64,000 nt of DNA from Acuticoccus sp. MNP-M23 (lineage in GTDB: Bacteria; Pseudomonadota; Alphaproteobacteria; Rhizobiales; Amorphaceae): NCBI RefSeq assembly GCF_031195445.1, contig NZ_CP133480.1, positions 992,001 to 1,056,000 of the forward strand, written 5' to 3'. Shown in pieces: positions 16,889 through 25,611 of the stretch. Below the pieces are notes generated by a model. The model saw nothing but the letters and a program-made list of their open reading frames with translations. It did no database searches and was not told the DNA's origin. The number at the start of each line of letters is the position of its first letter. Positions within the stretch are counted from its first letter, which is position 1. Made by a program: the position numbers and the translations under genes.

Positions 16889-19831
16889 ATGGCCGCCGCA
16901 AAGAAAGCACCTGGAATGCCCGGCAAGGGCGACACCGTCTTCCTGGTCGACGGCTCATCCTTTGTATTCCGCGCCTATTTCCAGTCGATGAACCAAGACC
17001 GGAAATACAATTATCGTGCGGACGGGCTTCCCACCGGGGCGGTGCGGCTGTTCTGCAACAAGATGTACCAGTTCATTCGGGACGGTGCGGCGGACCTCAA
17101 GCCCACCCACATCGCCATCATCTTCGACAAGTCCGAGAACACGTTTCGCAACGAGCTGTATCCCGAATACAAGGCCAACCGCTCCGCGCCGCCGGACGAC
17201 CTCATCCCCCAGTTCCCGCTGATGCGCGCGGCGGTGGAAGCGTTCGGCCTCATCCCCATCGAGAAAGCGGGTTTCGAGGCGGACGACATCATCGCCACCT
17301 ACGCCCGCCAGGCCGCCGCCAAGGGCGCCGACGTGGTGATCGTGTCCGCCGACAAGGATCTGATGCAGCTGGTGGACGAGCGCATCTCCATGTTCGACCC
17401 TGCCTCCGGCGAGGGCCGCAAGGCGGGCGCCAGCAAAATGGGCGTGCGGGCCGAGCGGCGCATCGGCGTCGACGAGGTGGTGGAGTATTTCGGCGTGGCG
17501 CCGGACAAGGTGGTGGACGTCCAGTCGCTGATCGGCGACGCGACCGACAACGTGCCCGGCGTCCCCGGCATCGGCAAGAAGACCGCGGCGCAGCTGATCG
17601 ACGAGTTCGGCGACCTCGACACGCTGCTCGCCGAAGCCAGCACCATCAAGCAGAACAAGCGGCGCGAGAATCTGATCGAGTTTGCCGATCAGGCGCGCCT
17701 GTCGCGCAAGCTCGTGACCCTCGACGACAAGGTGGACGTCGAGCACCCGCTGTCCTCCCTCACCATGAAGGCGATGGATGCCACGCCGCTGGTGGCGTTC
17801 TTCAAGGCGATGGATTTTTCCACCCTCACCCGCCGCATTGCCGAAGACTATGAGATCGACCACGCCAAGGTGGCGCCTGATGCGCGCTATCTGGCCGGCC
17901 CCGCCGAAGAAGACGCCCCCGCGGAGATTGCCGACGACAGCCCGAAGACGCCTGAAACGCTTGCCGCCCGCATGGAAGCGGCGCTGCGCGACGCCAGCTT
18001 CGACCTTGACGCCTACGAGACCATCACCGACCCCGAAACGCTGGCAGAGTGGCTGGCGGTGGCAGCAGAAACGGGCCAGCTCGGCATTGCGGTGCGGATG
18101 GTGGACGGGGCGCCGATGGTTTCCGAAATTGCGGGCATTGCCATTGCCATCGGCCCCAACAAGGCCGCCTACGTGCCGCTGAAGCACGCGATGCGCGACC
18201 TGATGGCCGAAAGCAACGGCATGCCGCCCGAGGAGGCGCTCCCCCTCCTCACCGCCGCGCTGAAGGCCCCCGGAATCGCCAAGATTTCCGGCGGCATGAA
18301 GCGTGACTTTCTGGCGCTCCAGCAGGCAGGCATCGAAGTGACGCCGCTGGACGACACGGGTCTCCTCTCCTACGCGGCCGAAGCCGGCGCCGGCCCCCAC
18401 GACCTTGCCACCCTGTCCAAGCGCTACCTCGGCCACACCCCGATTGAAGACCGCGATGTCATGGGCACCGGCAAGTCCCGCGTGCCGTTTGGCGATGTTT
18501 CGCTGGATGCCGCCACCCGGCACGCCGCCGAGGAGGCCGACATTGCCCTGCGCCTGGCGCCGCTCCTGCGCCAGCGCCTCGTCGCAAGCAACGTCACCAC
18601 GGTCTACCAGACGCTGGAGCGGCCGCTGCTGCCCGTTCTGGCGCGGATGGAGGCAGCCGGCATTCTGGTCGACCGCAACGTCCTGTCACGCATGTCGAGC
18701 GACTTTGCGCAGACGCTCGCCCGCATCGAGGTGGAGATCTACGAGCTGGCGGGGGAGCGCTTCAACATCGGCTCCACCAAGCAGCTGTCGGAAATCCTGT
18801 TCGACAAGCTCGGCTACCCCGGCGGCAAGAAGACCAAGAAGGGCGCATGGTCCACCGGCGCGCAGGTGCTGGACGAACTGGCTGCCGAAGGCTTCCCGCT
18901 GCCCGTCAAACTCCTCGAATGGCGCCAGCTTACCAAGTTGATGAACACCTACACCGACGCGTTGCAGGAAGACATCAACGCCGAAACCGGGCGGGTCCAC
19001 ACCACGTTTTCCATGGCGGCGACCACCACGGGCCGCCTGTCCTCCACCGACCCGAACCTCCAGAACATCCCCATCCGCACCGAGGAAGGCCGCAAGATCC
19101 GCACCGCCTTCGTCGCCGCGCCGGGCACCAAGCTGATTGCGGCGGACTACGGGCAGATCGAGCTGCGGGTGCTGGCCCACATGGCCGACATTCCGCAGTT
19201 GCGGCAGGCCTTTGCCGACGGGCTCGACATTCATGCAATGACGGCGTCCGAGATGTTCGGCGTGCCGGTGAAGGGGATGGACCCCTCGGTGCGCCGCCGG
19301 GCGAAGGCCATCAATTTCGGCATCATCTACGGCATTTCGGCGTTCGGTCTTGCCAACCAGCTGGCCATCCCGCGCGAGGAGGCGAGCGCCTACATCAAGC
19401 GCTACTTCGAGCGCTTCCCCGGCATCCGCGACTATATGGACGCCATGAAAAATTTCGTGCGCGAGCATGGCTACGTGACGACGCTGTTCGGCCGCCGCGC
19501 CCATTATCCCGAGATCGGCACGAGCAACCCCTCGCTGCGCGCATTTTACGAGCGCGCGGCAATCAATGCGCCGATCCAGGGGTCGGCGGCGGACATCATC
19601 CGCCGGGCCATGGTGCGGATCGAGCCTGCGCTGGCCGAGGCGGGCCTGTCGACAAGAATGCTGCTGCAGGTCCACGACGAACTTCTGTTCGAGGCCCCGG
19701 AAAGCGAAACGGACAAGGCCATCGACATCATCCGCAGCGTGATGGTCGGTGCCGCAGCGCCCGCGGTTCAGCTTGCCGTGCCGCTGGAGGTGGATGCGAG
19801 AGCCGGCAAGAGCTGGGCCGAAGCGCACTGA
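16889..19831 (+). CDS. polA: DNA polymerase I
   Basis: 980 aa. It has a 5'-nuclease domain (LVDGSSFVFRAYF at the N-terminus, EADDIIATYA, DKDLMQLV) to about residue 290, an exonuclease-like domain (about 360-560), and the polymerase. Motif A is DYGQIELRVLAH (Gly where Ser is usual), motif B RRRAKAINFGIIYG, motif C QVHDELLFE. The exonuclease domain lacks the ExoI DxE (near residue 394), has GGMKRD in place of the ExoII N-LK-D pattern (about 467), and HAAEE for YAAED in ExoIII (about 544), so proofreading is probably lost. It fills gaps and removes RNA primers. The start at 16889 follows AAGGAGAA. Confidence 0.95.
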   Translation: MAAAKKAPGMPGKGDTVFLVDGSSFVFRAYFQSMNQDRKYNYRADGLPTGAVRLFCNKMYQFIRDGAADLKPTHIAIIFDKSENTFRNELYPEYKANRSAPPDDLIPQFPLMRAAVEAFGLIPIEKAGFEADDIIATYARQAAAKGADVVIVSADKDLMQLVDERISMFDPASGEGRKAGASKMGVRAERRIGVDEVVEYFGVAPDKVVDVQSLIGDATDNVPGVPGIGKKTAAQLIDEFGDLDTLLAEASTIKQNKRRENLIEFADQARLSRKLVTLDDKVDVEHPLSSLTMKAMDATPLVAFFKAMDFSTLTRRIAEDYEIDHAKVAPDARYLAGPAEEDAPAEIADDSPKTPETLAARMEAALRDASFDLDAYETITDPETLAEWLAVAAETGQLGIAVRMVDGAPMVSEIAGIAIAIGPNKAAYVPLKHAMRDLMAESNGMPPEEALPLLTAALKAPGIAKISGGMKRDFLALQQAGIEVTPLDDTGLLSYAAEAGAGPHDLATLSKRYLGHTPIEDRDVMGTGKSRVPFGDVSLDAATRHAAEEADIALRLAPLLRQRLVASNVTTVYQTLERPLLPVLARMEAAGILVDRNVLSRMSSDFAQTLARIEVEIYELAGERFNIGSTKQLSEILFDKLGYPGGKKTKKGAWSTGAQVLDELAAEGFPLPVKLLEWRQLTKLMNTYTDALQEDINAETGRVHTTFSMAATTTGRLSSTDPNLQNIPIRTEEGRKIRTAFVAAPGTKLIAADYGQIELRVLAHMADIPQLRQAFADGLDIHAMTASEMFGVPVKGMDPSVRRRAKAINFGIIYGISAFGLANQLAIPREEASAYIKRYFERFPGIRDYMDAMKNFVREHGYVTTLFGRRAHYPEIGTSNPSLRAFYERAAINAPIQGSAADIIRRAMVRIEPALAEAGLSTRMLLQVHDELLFEAPESETDKAIDIIRSVMVGAAAPAVQLAVPLEVDARAGKSWAEAH

Positions 19832-19892
19832 GGTTCTTCGGGCCGGGCGGCGGTCTGCTTAGCGGTTCACGCCGCACACGGGGCGTCGCCCG

Positions 19893-21455
19893 TCAGGGGC
19901 AGCCCTGCTCGGCCCAGGTTCGGATCGCCTGTTTGAACTCGCCGCCATAGGGGTGCTGTTTCTTCAGCATCGCGGCGCGTTCCGGCGTCAGATAGCTCTT
20001 GCCCTGGTCGCAAAGGTTGGCCCGCTCCCACTGGTGGCACCCCGAACAGGTGCGCGTTGCCCAGAAACTCTCCGGCAAACCCTCGATCGGGGGATAGACC
20101 GGATGGCCCTCGATCAGCGTTTCGAGTGACTTGCCGCCAATTTCCGGAAGGGCTGCGGCAAGCGGGCTGTCGAAGGTGATTTCGCCGCTGGTGTCAGTGG
20201 TTTCTGCAACGTCCGGCGGCGGCAGTGCGGAAAATTCGATGCCCGGCGCATCGGCGGCCGGGGGCGGCGCCGGCGCAGCGTCCGCCAGTGCCGCAATTTC
20301 GGCGCGCGCCAGGCTGGCAAACACGCCAGCCGGATAGGCGGCAAGGTAGGCCTCGTAGTCAGCGCGCAGACCGCTTTCTTGTGCTCTTGCCAGAAGGGTC
20401 TCTTCCGGTTCGCTGGGGATGACCGGGGCGGCCGCGGGCGGCGCGGGGGTCACGTTCAAAGCACGCTCTGCATCGGGTGCCAGCGCGGCGACCTCGGGCG
20501 GTGCGAGCTCGGCCCGCAGCAACCGTGCCGCATCGGCAAACCGTCCGCTGGGATATGCGCTCAGAAACAGGTCGATCTGCGCAAGGTCGCGCTGGGCCGA
20601 GACACTGGCCCAGAACCGCTCCTCCGCCAGCGCGGCGGGGTCCACCGGTGCTTCCTCCACAAAGGTGAACTCGCGGGTGAGCGAGGACGTATCCCACGGG
20701 GTCTGCCGGCCGCCTGTCGTCTCGATCACCTTGATGCGCACGTTGCGGAACACCTCCTCGATGGGTGCGCCGGGCTCGATCATTTCTTCGGCCAGCGCCG
20801 CGGTGAACGGGCTGTTGTCGCCCGCACCGTCGAACGCGACCGCGCCCGGTGCCGTCGCAAAGGCGAGAAACGAGCCGGTGGGCGCCCGCATTTCGGCAAG
20901 GCCGTTGTCGTCGAACGCCGGAATGGCGGAAAACGGGTTGTTGCGGCACGCGTCGAGAATGAAGATGTTGGTGCGGTTTCGCGCCGAACTCATCTGCCTC
21001 AGGATGGAATTGGCCTCCACCGCCACAAGGTCGAGGTCGGCCGCGTCGGCAATATCGGTCTCGACCGGCAGGAGGTAGTTGGCGCCGAACGACTGGACGG
21101 CGTGGCCGGCATAGTAGAACAGCCCCGTCGCATCCGGCCCCGCACGGCGCAGTGCCCGGCCGAATTCAGCCACGGCCCACTTGAACCGCACCAGCTGCGC
21201 ATCCTGCACCAGCGTCACGTCAAAGCCTGACGCGCGCAGGCGTTCGGCCACCAGCGACGCATCGCGCGCCGGATTTTCAAGCTCCGGCACAGGGCCGGCT
21301 GCATAGGCCGAGTTGCCGACCACCAGCGCAATGCGCACCGGTGGTTCCGCGGCAACCGCGCTCGGCTGGCCGCACATTAACAACGCGATCGAGCAGACAA
21401 TGCCTGCAAAAACTGAATTTTGGATCATGGCGTCTACTTTATGGACAGCTTTCAT
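19893..21455 (-). CDS. Caspase-like (peptidase C14) exported protein with CXXCH motif
   Basis: 520 aa. A signal peptide (hydrophobic stretch ending SAVAA) precedes a caspase p20-like domain with IALVVGNSAY and the catalytic dyad His in YYAGHA and Cys in ILDACRNNP. A Pro/Ala-rich middle contains two similar segments (IDLFLSAYPSGRFADAA and YEAYLAAYPAGVFASLA). The last 51 residues begin with CSGCH, formally a c-type haem site, and include two more Cys. The enzyme would be an exported metacaspase-like protease; substrates are unknown. The start is uncertain: 21455 (MKAVHKV) is used, and 21428 and 21491 are also open. Confidence 0.82.
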   Translation of the reverse strand: MKAVHKVDAMIQNSVFAGIVCSIALLMCGQPSAVAAEPPVRIALVVGNSAYAAGPVPELENPARDASLVAERLRASGFDVTLVQDAQLVRFKWAVAEFGRALRRAGPDATGLFYYAGHAVQSFGANYLLPVETDIADAADLDLVAVEANSILRQMSSARNRTNIFILDACRNNPFSAIPAFDDNGLAEMRAPTGSFLAFATAPGAVAFDGAGDNSPFTAALAEEMIEPGAPIEEVFRNVRIKVIETTGGRQTPWDTSSLTREFTFVEEAPVDPAALAEERFWASVSAQRDLAQIDLFLSAYPSGRFADAARLLRAELAPPEVAALAPDAERALNVTPAPPAAAPVIPSEPEETLLARAQESGLRADYEAYLAAYPAGVFASLARAEIAALADAAPAPPPAADAPGIEFSALPPPDVAETTDTSGEITFDSPLAAALPEIGGKSLETLIEGHPVYPPIEGLPESFWATRTCSGCHQWERANLCDQGKSYLTPERAAMLKKQHPYGGEFKQAIRTWAEQGCP

Positions 21456-21638
21456 CTTACCCGATCCAGTTGGACACATCAAAAACAGCAATGCGTGACG
21501 CTTGTCACCACGTGGCCGATGTTCGAAACTTCAAGCCTCGCAGGTAAGCGACAGGGCCTTCATATTCCACCGCAGAATGAAAACACGGCTGGGGGTCCAC
21601 CCATCTGTGACGCGCTCGTTATTTATAGGAGGAAATTG

Positions 21639-22742
21639 ATGTCACATCGTATTTTTGCCGGAGTTGTTGCGGCTGCGCTGGCGTTTGCGGCACCCGCATC
21701 AGCGGCAACGCCGTTCGAAGGCGGGTGGACGCTGGATGCCGCCAGCTCCGGGCTGCGCTTCCAGTCGGTCAAGAACGAGACGAAGGTGGAGACCAGCTCG
21801 TTTGCCACCCTTCAGGGCGCTATCGACGAGAGCGGCACGGCCACGGTCACCGTCTTTCTGGATTCGGTGGACACCAAGGTGGACCTGCGCAACGTGCGCA
21901 TGCGGTTCCTCCTGTTCGAGACCTACCAGTTTCCCGAAGCCAGGGTGACGGTGGAGATCGACCCCGCAATGCTGGACGATCTGCCGCAGGTGCGCCGCAA
22001 GGTGATCGAAGTGGACTACACGCTCGATCTTCACGGCCTCCAGAAAGAGCTTCAGACGGAAATTGCGGTGACCCTTCTGTCCGACGACATGGTCTCCGTC
22101 GCCTCCCATGCGCCCATCTCGATCGCCACATCGGACTTCGGGATGGACCTCGGCGTCACCAAGCTGGAGGAGGCGGCCAGCGTCGAGATCATCCCGTCGG
22201 CCAGCGTGAGCTTCGACTTCATCTTCCGCCGCAGCGGACCTGCGCAGGAAGAGCCCCAGGTTGCGGCGGCAACGCGCGGCCAGCCGTCCGGCGCGGTAGT
22301 CACCCCTGTGGCCGCCGCAGCGTCGCCCGCGGCACAGCCGGCCTCCCTTGCGCTGGAAGCCGAAGGGAATTTCTCGCCAGAGGCCTGCATCGGCCGCTTC
22401 GAGGTGATGAGCGAGGCCAACGACATCTACTTTGCCGTCGGCAGTGCCCGTCTTCAGGCCAAGAGCCGCCCGTTCCTGGACAGCATCGTCGCCATTGTGG
22501 AGCGCTGTCCGGGCATGAATCTGGAAGTGGCCGGCCACACCGATTCAGACGGCAGCGCCGCCAAGAACCAGACGCTTTCGGAAAACCGGGCCGCCTCCGT
22601 GCGGCGCTATTTCACCGACAGCGGGATTGCACCGGAGCGGATCCTGACCGTGGGCTACGGCGAGACCAGACCCGCCTTCCCCAACAACACGAAGCGCAAC
22701 AAGTGGCGCAACCGGCGGATCGAGTTCACCGCCCTCCAGTAA
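21639..22742 (+). CDS. YceI-like and OmpA-like fusion lipocalin/peptidoglycan-binding protein
   Basis: 367 aa. Signal peptide 1-22 (ending PASAA). Residues 25-195 match YceI (WTLDAASSGLRFQSVKN at the start, FPEARVTVEID in the middle), a periplasmic lipocalin-like barrel that binds isoprenoid-type lipids in known cases. After an Ala/Pro linker comes an OmpA C-terminal domain (IYFAVGSARL, then LEVAGHTDSDGSAAKNQTLSENRA, then VGYGETRP), which binds peptidoglycan. It would be a wall-tethered lipid-binding protein. AGGAGG lies 7 bases before the ATG, a strong site that decides the start. It is divergent from the caspase-like gene and convergent with hisN. Confidence 0.85.
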   Translation: MSHRIFAGVVAAALAFAAPASAATPFEGGWTLDAASSGLRFQSVKNETKVETSSFATLQGAIDESGTATVTVFLDSVDTKVDLRNVRMRFLLFETYQFPEARVTVEIDPAMLDDLPQVRRKVIEVDYTLDLHGLQKELQTEIAVTLLSDDMVSVASHAPISIATSDFGMDLGVTKLEEAASVEIIPSASVSFDFIFRRSGPAQEEPQVAAATRGQPSGAVVTPVAAAASPAAQPASLALEAEGNFSPEACIGRFEVMSEANDIYFAVGSARLQAKSRPFLDSIVAIVERCPGMNLEVAGHTDSDGSAAKNQTLSENRAASVRRYFTDSGIAPERILTVGYGETRPAFPNNTKRNKWRNRRIEFTALQ

Positions 22743-22770
22743 GCGCACCTCGGCTGGCCGGGCCTTGCGG

Positions 22771-23577
22771 TCAGGCCAGCGCCGCCACCAGCGCTTCGGC
22801 CAGCGACGGGTCGCCCACGGCAAATCCGTCGCCCTTGTAGCCAGACAGGATTGTCGGCTCGATGTCTGCCCCATGGCGGTCGATCAGCGCGCCGCCCGCC
22901 TCCCGCACAATGGGCACGAACGGGGCAATGTCGTAGGGCTTCAGCCCCGTGTCGATCACGATGTCCACCAGCCCGGCGGCCAGCAACGCGTACCCGTAAC
23001 AATCGGTCCCGTAGCGGACCATGCGCACGGTATCGGTCAGCGCCTGCATCTGCCGCGCGATGGCCGGGTCGAAGTTTTTCGGGCTGGTGCAGGCGACAAT
23101 GGCCTCCGACAGGTTGGCGCAGCGGCGGGTCCGGAGCGCAGTGGTGCCCCGCACCCCGTCCAGGAACGCGCCGTCGCGCGAGGCATAGAAGCGCTCGCCC
23201 ACGAAGGGTTGTGCCATCATGCCAAGGTCGACCCGCCCGCCCGCGCCGAGAGCGATCAGCACGCCCCATGTGGGAAGGCCCGCCATGAAGCCGCGGGTGC
23301 CGTCGATCGGATCGAGCACCCATGTGCGGCCGCTGGTGCCGTCCACGCCGGCAAACTCCTCACCCAGAATGCCGTCGTCCGGCCGCTCGGCCTGCAATCT
23401 GGACCGGATGGCCTTTTCCGCGGCCCGGTCTGCGACCGTCACCGGGTCGAAGCCCGCCGCGTCCTTGTTCTCCACCTCCGGCAGGGCACGAAAGTGGGGC
23501 AGGATCACATGGCCGGCGTCATCGGCGAGCAAATGGGTAAGTTCGAGGTCGTTTTCTGAAGTGTGCATACGTGCCAT
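22771..23577 (-). CDS. hisN: Histidinol-phosphatase of the inositol monophosphatase family
   Basis: 268 aa. It has the IMPase metal motifs: GEE near residue 72, WVLDPIDGT near 86-94 (DPIDGT), and PYDIAPFVPIVREAGG (WDxxA-type) near the C-terminus. The sequence pattern and length match the HisN subgroup used for L-histidinol-phosphate dephosphorylation in actinobacteria and many alphaproteobacteria; a general inositol or sugar phosphatase role cannot be excluded. ATGs at 23577 and 23568 are both possible. It is convergent with the YceI-OmpA gene, 28 bp apart, with no clear terminator. Confidence 0.8.
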   Translation of the reverse strand: MARMHTSENDLELTHLLADDAGHVILPHFRALPEVENKDAAGFDPVTVADRAAEKAIRSRLQAERPDDGILGEEFAGVDGTSGRTWVLDPIDGTRGFMAGLPTWGVLIALGAGGRVDLGMMAQPFVGERFYASRDGAFLDGVRGTTALRTRRCANLSEAIVACTSPKNFDPAIARQMQALTDTVRMVRYGTDCYGYALLAAGLVDIVIDTGLKPYDIAPFVPIVREAGGALIDRHGADIEPTILSGYKGDGFAVGDPSLAEALVAALA

Positions 23578-23779
23578 GCGTTTGATGCAAATGGGAAATA
23601 TTAGGCGGCGCGTTGATAGCCCGCCATTTCAGGCGCTTGATTTTACTTTCATTTTTTTGGTCGCAAATTAAATCGCCCGCTTTTCGACCTTGATTGCCTG
23701 CCATGCAGGCAGAAAGACGCAATGTTCACGAAAGCGGCGGCTTGACGATCGCGGCTCACGGGGCCAATTGTTGCAGCGC

Positions 23780-23863
23780 GGCACGACGGTTGTTGTGTCG
23801 CTGCCCTCCTTGGGCGTTTCCTCCCTAGACTTCGGGCCGCTCTTCGGAGCGGCCTTTTTTTTG
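23780..23863 (+). ncRNA. Candidate trans-acting sRNA of the alpha-r8 (MmgR) type
   Basis: It lies in a 328-bp gap between two minus-strand genes but points the other way. At 23818-23827 it has TTTCCTCCCT, the 10-mer I recall as strictly conserved in the alpha-r8/MmgR sRNAs of rhizobia. Next comes a strong hairpin GGCCGCTC-TTCG-GAGCGGCC (23836-23855) and eight T. A TTGACG box at 23742 with a weak -10 (CAATTG near 23766) would start RNA near 23778, giving about 85 nt against 77 nt for S. meliloti MmgR. MmgR limits polyhydroxybutyrate granules. The CU-rich 10-mer can pair with ribosome-binding sites. The 5' end is an estimate. Confidence 0.65.
23836..23863 (+). terminator. Rho-independent terminator of the candidate sRNA
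   Basis: Perfect 8-bp GC stem with a TTCG tetraloop followed directly by eight T. It serves no protein-coding gene on this strand, which supports a short RNA upstream of it. Confidence 0.85.
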
Positions 23864-23905
23864 CCCGATAAAAGAAAGCCGGGTAAGAAGGTGCAGCGGA
23901 CGCCC

Positions 23906-24811
23906 CTACTCCGCCGCCAGCGGCCAGTCGGCATCCGACGAGCCGCGCCGCCTGAACACATCCATCACCGTTTCGCACACTGCCGTCATCTGGTCCTGCA
24001 TCCGCCCGAAGGATCTGGAGCGGGTGTAGTACGCCTCGTCCATATAAAGGGCGCGGTTGATCTCCAGTTGCACCGCGTGGACCAGCGGCGGCCGCCCGTA
24101 GTGCTCGGTGATAAAGCCGCCCGCATAGGGCCGGTTGCGGCCCACCACAAAGCCCACTTCGCGCAAGGCGGCAGCCAGCGCATCGGTCAGCTCCGGCGCG
24201 CAGCTGGTGCCGAACCTGTCGCCGAGGATCACGTCGGGCCGGGGACCGGCGCCCTCCCCCATTGCCCGCACGGCGCCCGATGGCATCGAGTGGCAGTCGA
24301 CCAGCACGCATGCGCCGAAATCGTCCACGGTGGACTCGATCAGCTGCTCCAGCGCGTGGTGGTATGGGTCGTACAGCGTCGCGATCCGTGCGCTGGCCTC
24401 GGACGCCGGCAGCTTGGCGCCGTAAATTTCCTGCCGCTCGCCCACGATGCGGGCAATCACGCCGAGCCCGCCGGCCACGCGCGGACTGTCCACCGCCACG
24501 GCGAGATCCAGCGGCGCGTCGAACATCTCCGGGTCGAGTTCGTTGGCAGCGCGGTTGAGATCCACGTAGACGCGCGGAAAATTCGCCTTCAGCATCGGCG
24601 CGCCCAGCTCGATCACCCCGGCGAACAGGCCGTCGACAAACGTATCCTCGGAGCGGCGGATGGTGTGCCGGTCCAGCCGCGAGCTTCGGATGAGGCTGCG
24701 CGGATAGGCATTGCCCGAGTGCGGCGCATTGAAAACAAAGGGCGATGTCCGGCGCGCCGGTTCCAGAATCTCGAACGGGGGGATCTGCGTGTAATCGTCG
24801 ACGAGCCTCAT
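23906..24811 (-). CDS. N-formylglutamate amidohydrolase
   Basis: 301 aa, of the FGase family (COG3741/HutG-like). FVFNAPHSGNAYPR (residues 25-38), RRSEDTFVDGL, CVLVDCHSMPSG (His and Asp metal ligands) and NRPYAGGFITEHYGRP with VQLEINRALYM are family hallmarks. It hydrolyses N-formyl-L-glutamate (last step of one histidine degradation route) or related N-formyl amino acids, using a metal. No hut genes are adjacent, so this may be a general deformylase. 193 bp separate it from divergent cpdR. Confidence 0.85.
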   Translation of the reverse strand: MRLVDDYTQIPPFEILEPARRTSPFVFNAPHSGNAYPRSLIRSSRLDRHTIRRSEDTFVDGLFAGVIELGAPMLKANFPRVYVDLNRAANELDPEMFDAPLDLAVAVDSPRVAGGLGVIARIVGERQEIYGAKLPASEASARIATLYDPYHHALEQLIESTVDDFGACVLVDCHSMPSGAVRAMGEGAGPRPDVILGDRFGTSCAPELTDALAAALREVGFVVGRNRPYAGGFITEHYGRPPLVHAVQLEINRALYMDEAYYTRSRSFGRMQDQMTAVCETVMDVFRRRGSSDADWPLAAE

Positions 24812-25004
24812 GGGCCTCCCTTCCAGCCGCGGCCTGCCGCGTTATGTGACTCTAATGTAGGGCAGGCGTGACCGAACAGCATCGATTTTGATCGAAGCCG
24901 GTAAGCGACGCTTTAGCGACCTTCCACACGGCGGTTTCATACCCCCTCCCCATTAATGTGCGCCTGACATTGAGGAGGCGCGGGACCGATCTCGCGAAAA
25001 CGCC

Positions 25005-25364
25005 GTGCGCATTTTACTGGCTGAAGACGATGGCGACATGCGTCGCTTCCTGGAGCGGGCGCTGGAACGGGCGGGCTACGACGTGGTGGCGGTCGGCGAC
25101 GGCCAGGCGGCCTACGAGCGACTGCGCGAAGAACCGTTCTCGCTCCTCCTGACCGACATCGTGATGCCGGAGATGAACGGCGTGGAGCTTGCCCGCCGCG
25201 CCACCCGGCTCGACCCCGACCTTGCGGTGATGTTCATCACCGGTTTTGCCGCCGTGGCGCTGGACGGCGACGACGCTGCGCCGCGCGGTTCGAAGATCCT
25301 GTCCAAGCCCTTCCACCTGCGCGAACTGGTGCGTGAAGTGGGCCGGATGCTGGAGTACGCATAA
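25005..25364 (+). CDS. cpdR: CpdR-type single-domain response regulator
   Basis: 119 aa, one receiver domain. The acidic pocket is EDD (7-9), the phosphoacceptor Asp is in LLLTDIVMPEMNGVEL near 51, Thr in MFITGFAAVAL, and Lys in ILSKPFHLRELV. TGFAAVAL and the length match CpdR closely. In its unphosphorylated form CpdR docks cell-cycle substrates to ClpXP; phosphate comes through the CckA-ChpT relay. The start is GTG; a GAGGAGG lies too far upstream (about 25 bases) to serve. It stands alone, followed by tRNA-Val. Confidence 0.88.
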   Translation: MRILLAEDDGDMRRFLERALERAGYDVVAVGDGQAAYERLREEPFSLLLTDIVMPEMNGVELARRATRLDPDLAVMFITGFAAVALDGDDAAPRGSKILSKPFHLRELVREVGRMLEYA

Positions 25365-25381
25365 TCGATGCGAAACGGCGC

Positions 25382-25410
25382 TTGCAGTTGGCGGCGAACC
25401 CTTTTATACG
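25382..25410 (+). promoter_or_regulatory. Probable promoter of tRNA-Val
   Basis: TTGCAG (25382-25387), a 17-base spacer, then TATACG (25405-25410), with transcription expected about 15 bases before the tRNA. Prediction from box similarity and spacing. Confidence 0.5.
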
Positions 25411-25431
25411 GGCCGCTCCCTGCACGGTTTC

Positions 25432-25506
25432 GGGCGGTTAGCTCAGCGGGAGAGCACTTCGTTGACATCGAAGGGGTCACTGGTTCAATCCCAGTACCGC
25501 CCACCA
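25432..25506 (+). tRNA. tRNA-Val (GAC)
   Basis: 75 nt including an encoded CCA. Acceptor GGGCGGT pairs with ACCGCCC. The D-arm GCTC...GAGC is present, the anticodon stem CTTCG/CGAAG encloses TTGACAT (anticodon GAC, reads GUC), and the T-loop is GGTTCAATCC. No variable-arm or intron oddity. Confidence 0.95.
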
Positions 25507-25611
25507 TTTTCCCAAAAGTGCTGCTGTTGTCCTCAACTTGGCTGCTTTCAGTGGTCCACGGCTTAGCGGCTTCCCCAGTACAGCTTGTGGCAGTTGTGGC
25601 ATCATAGTCCG

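Noticed and set aside
16955-18523. A 522-codon minus-strand frame inside polA
   Set aside because: Antisense shadow of the polymerase gene with low-complexity His/Gly/Val-rich sequence.
24812-25004. CtrA-type site (TTAA-N7-TTAA) upstream of cpdR
   Set aside because: Only single half-like elements (ATTAAT) are present; the spacing does not fit.
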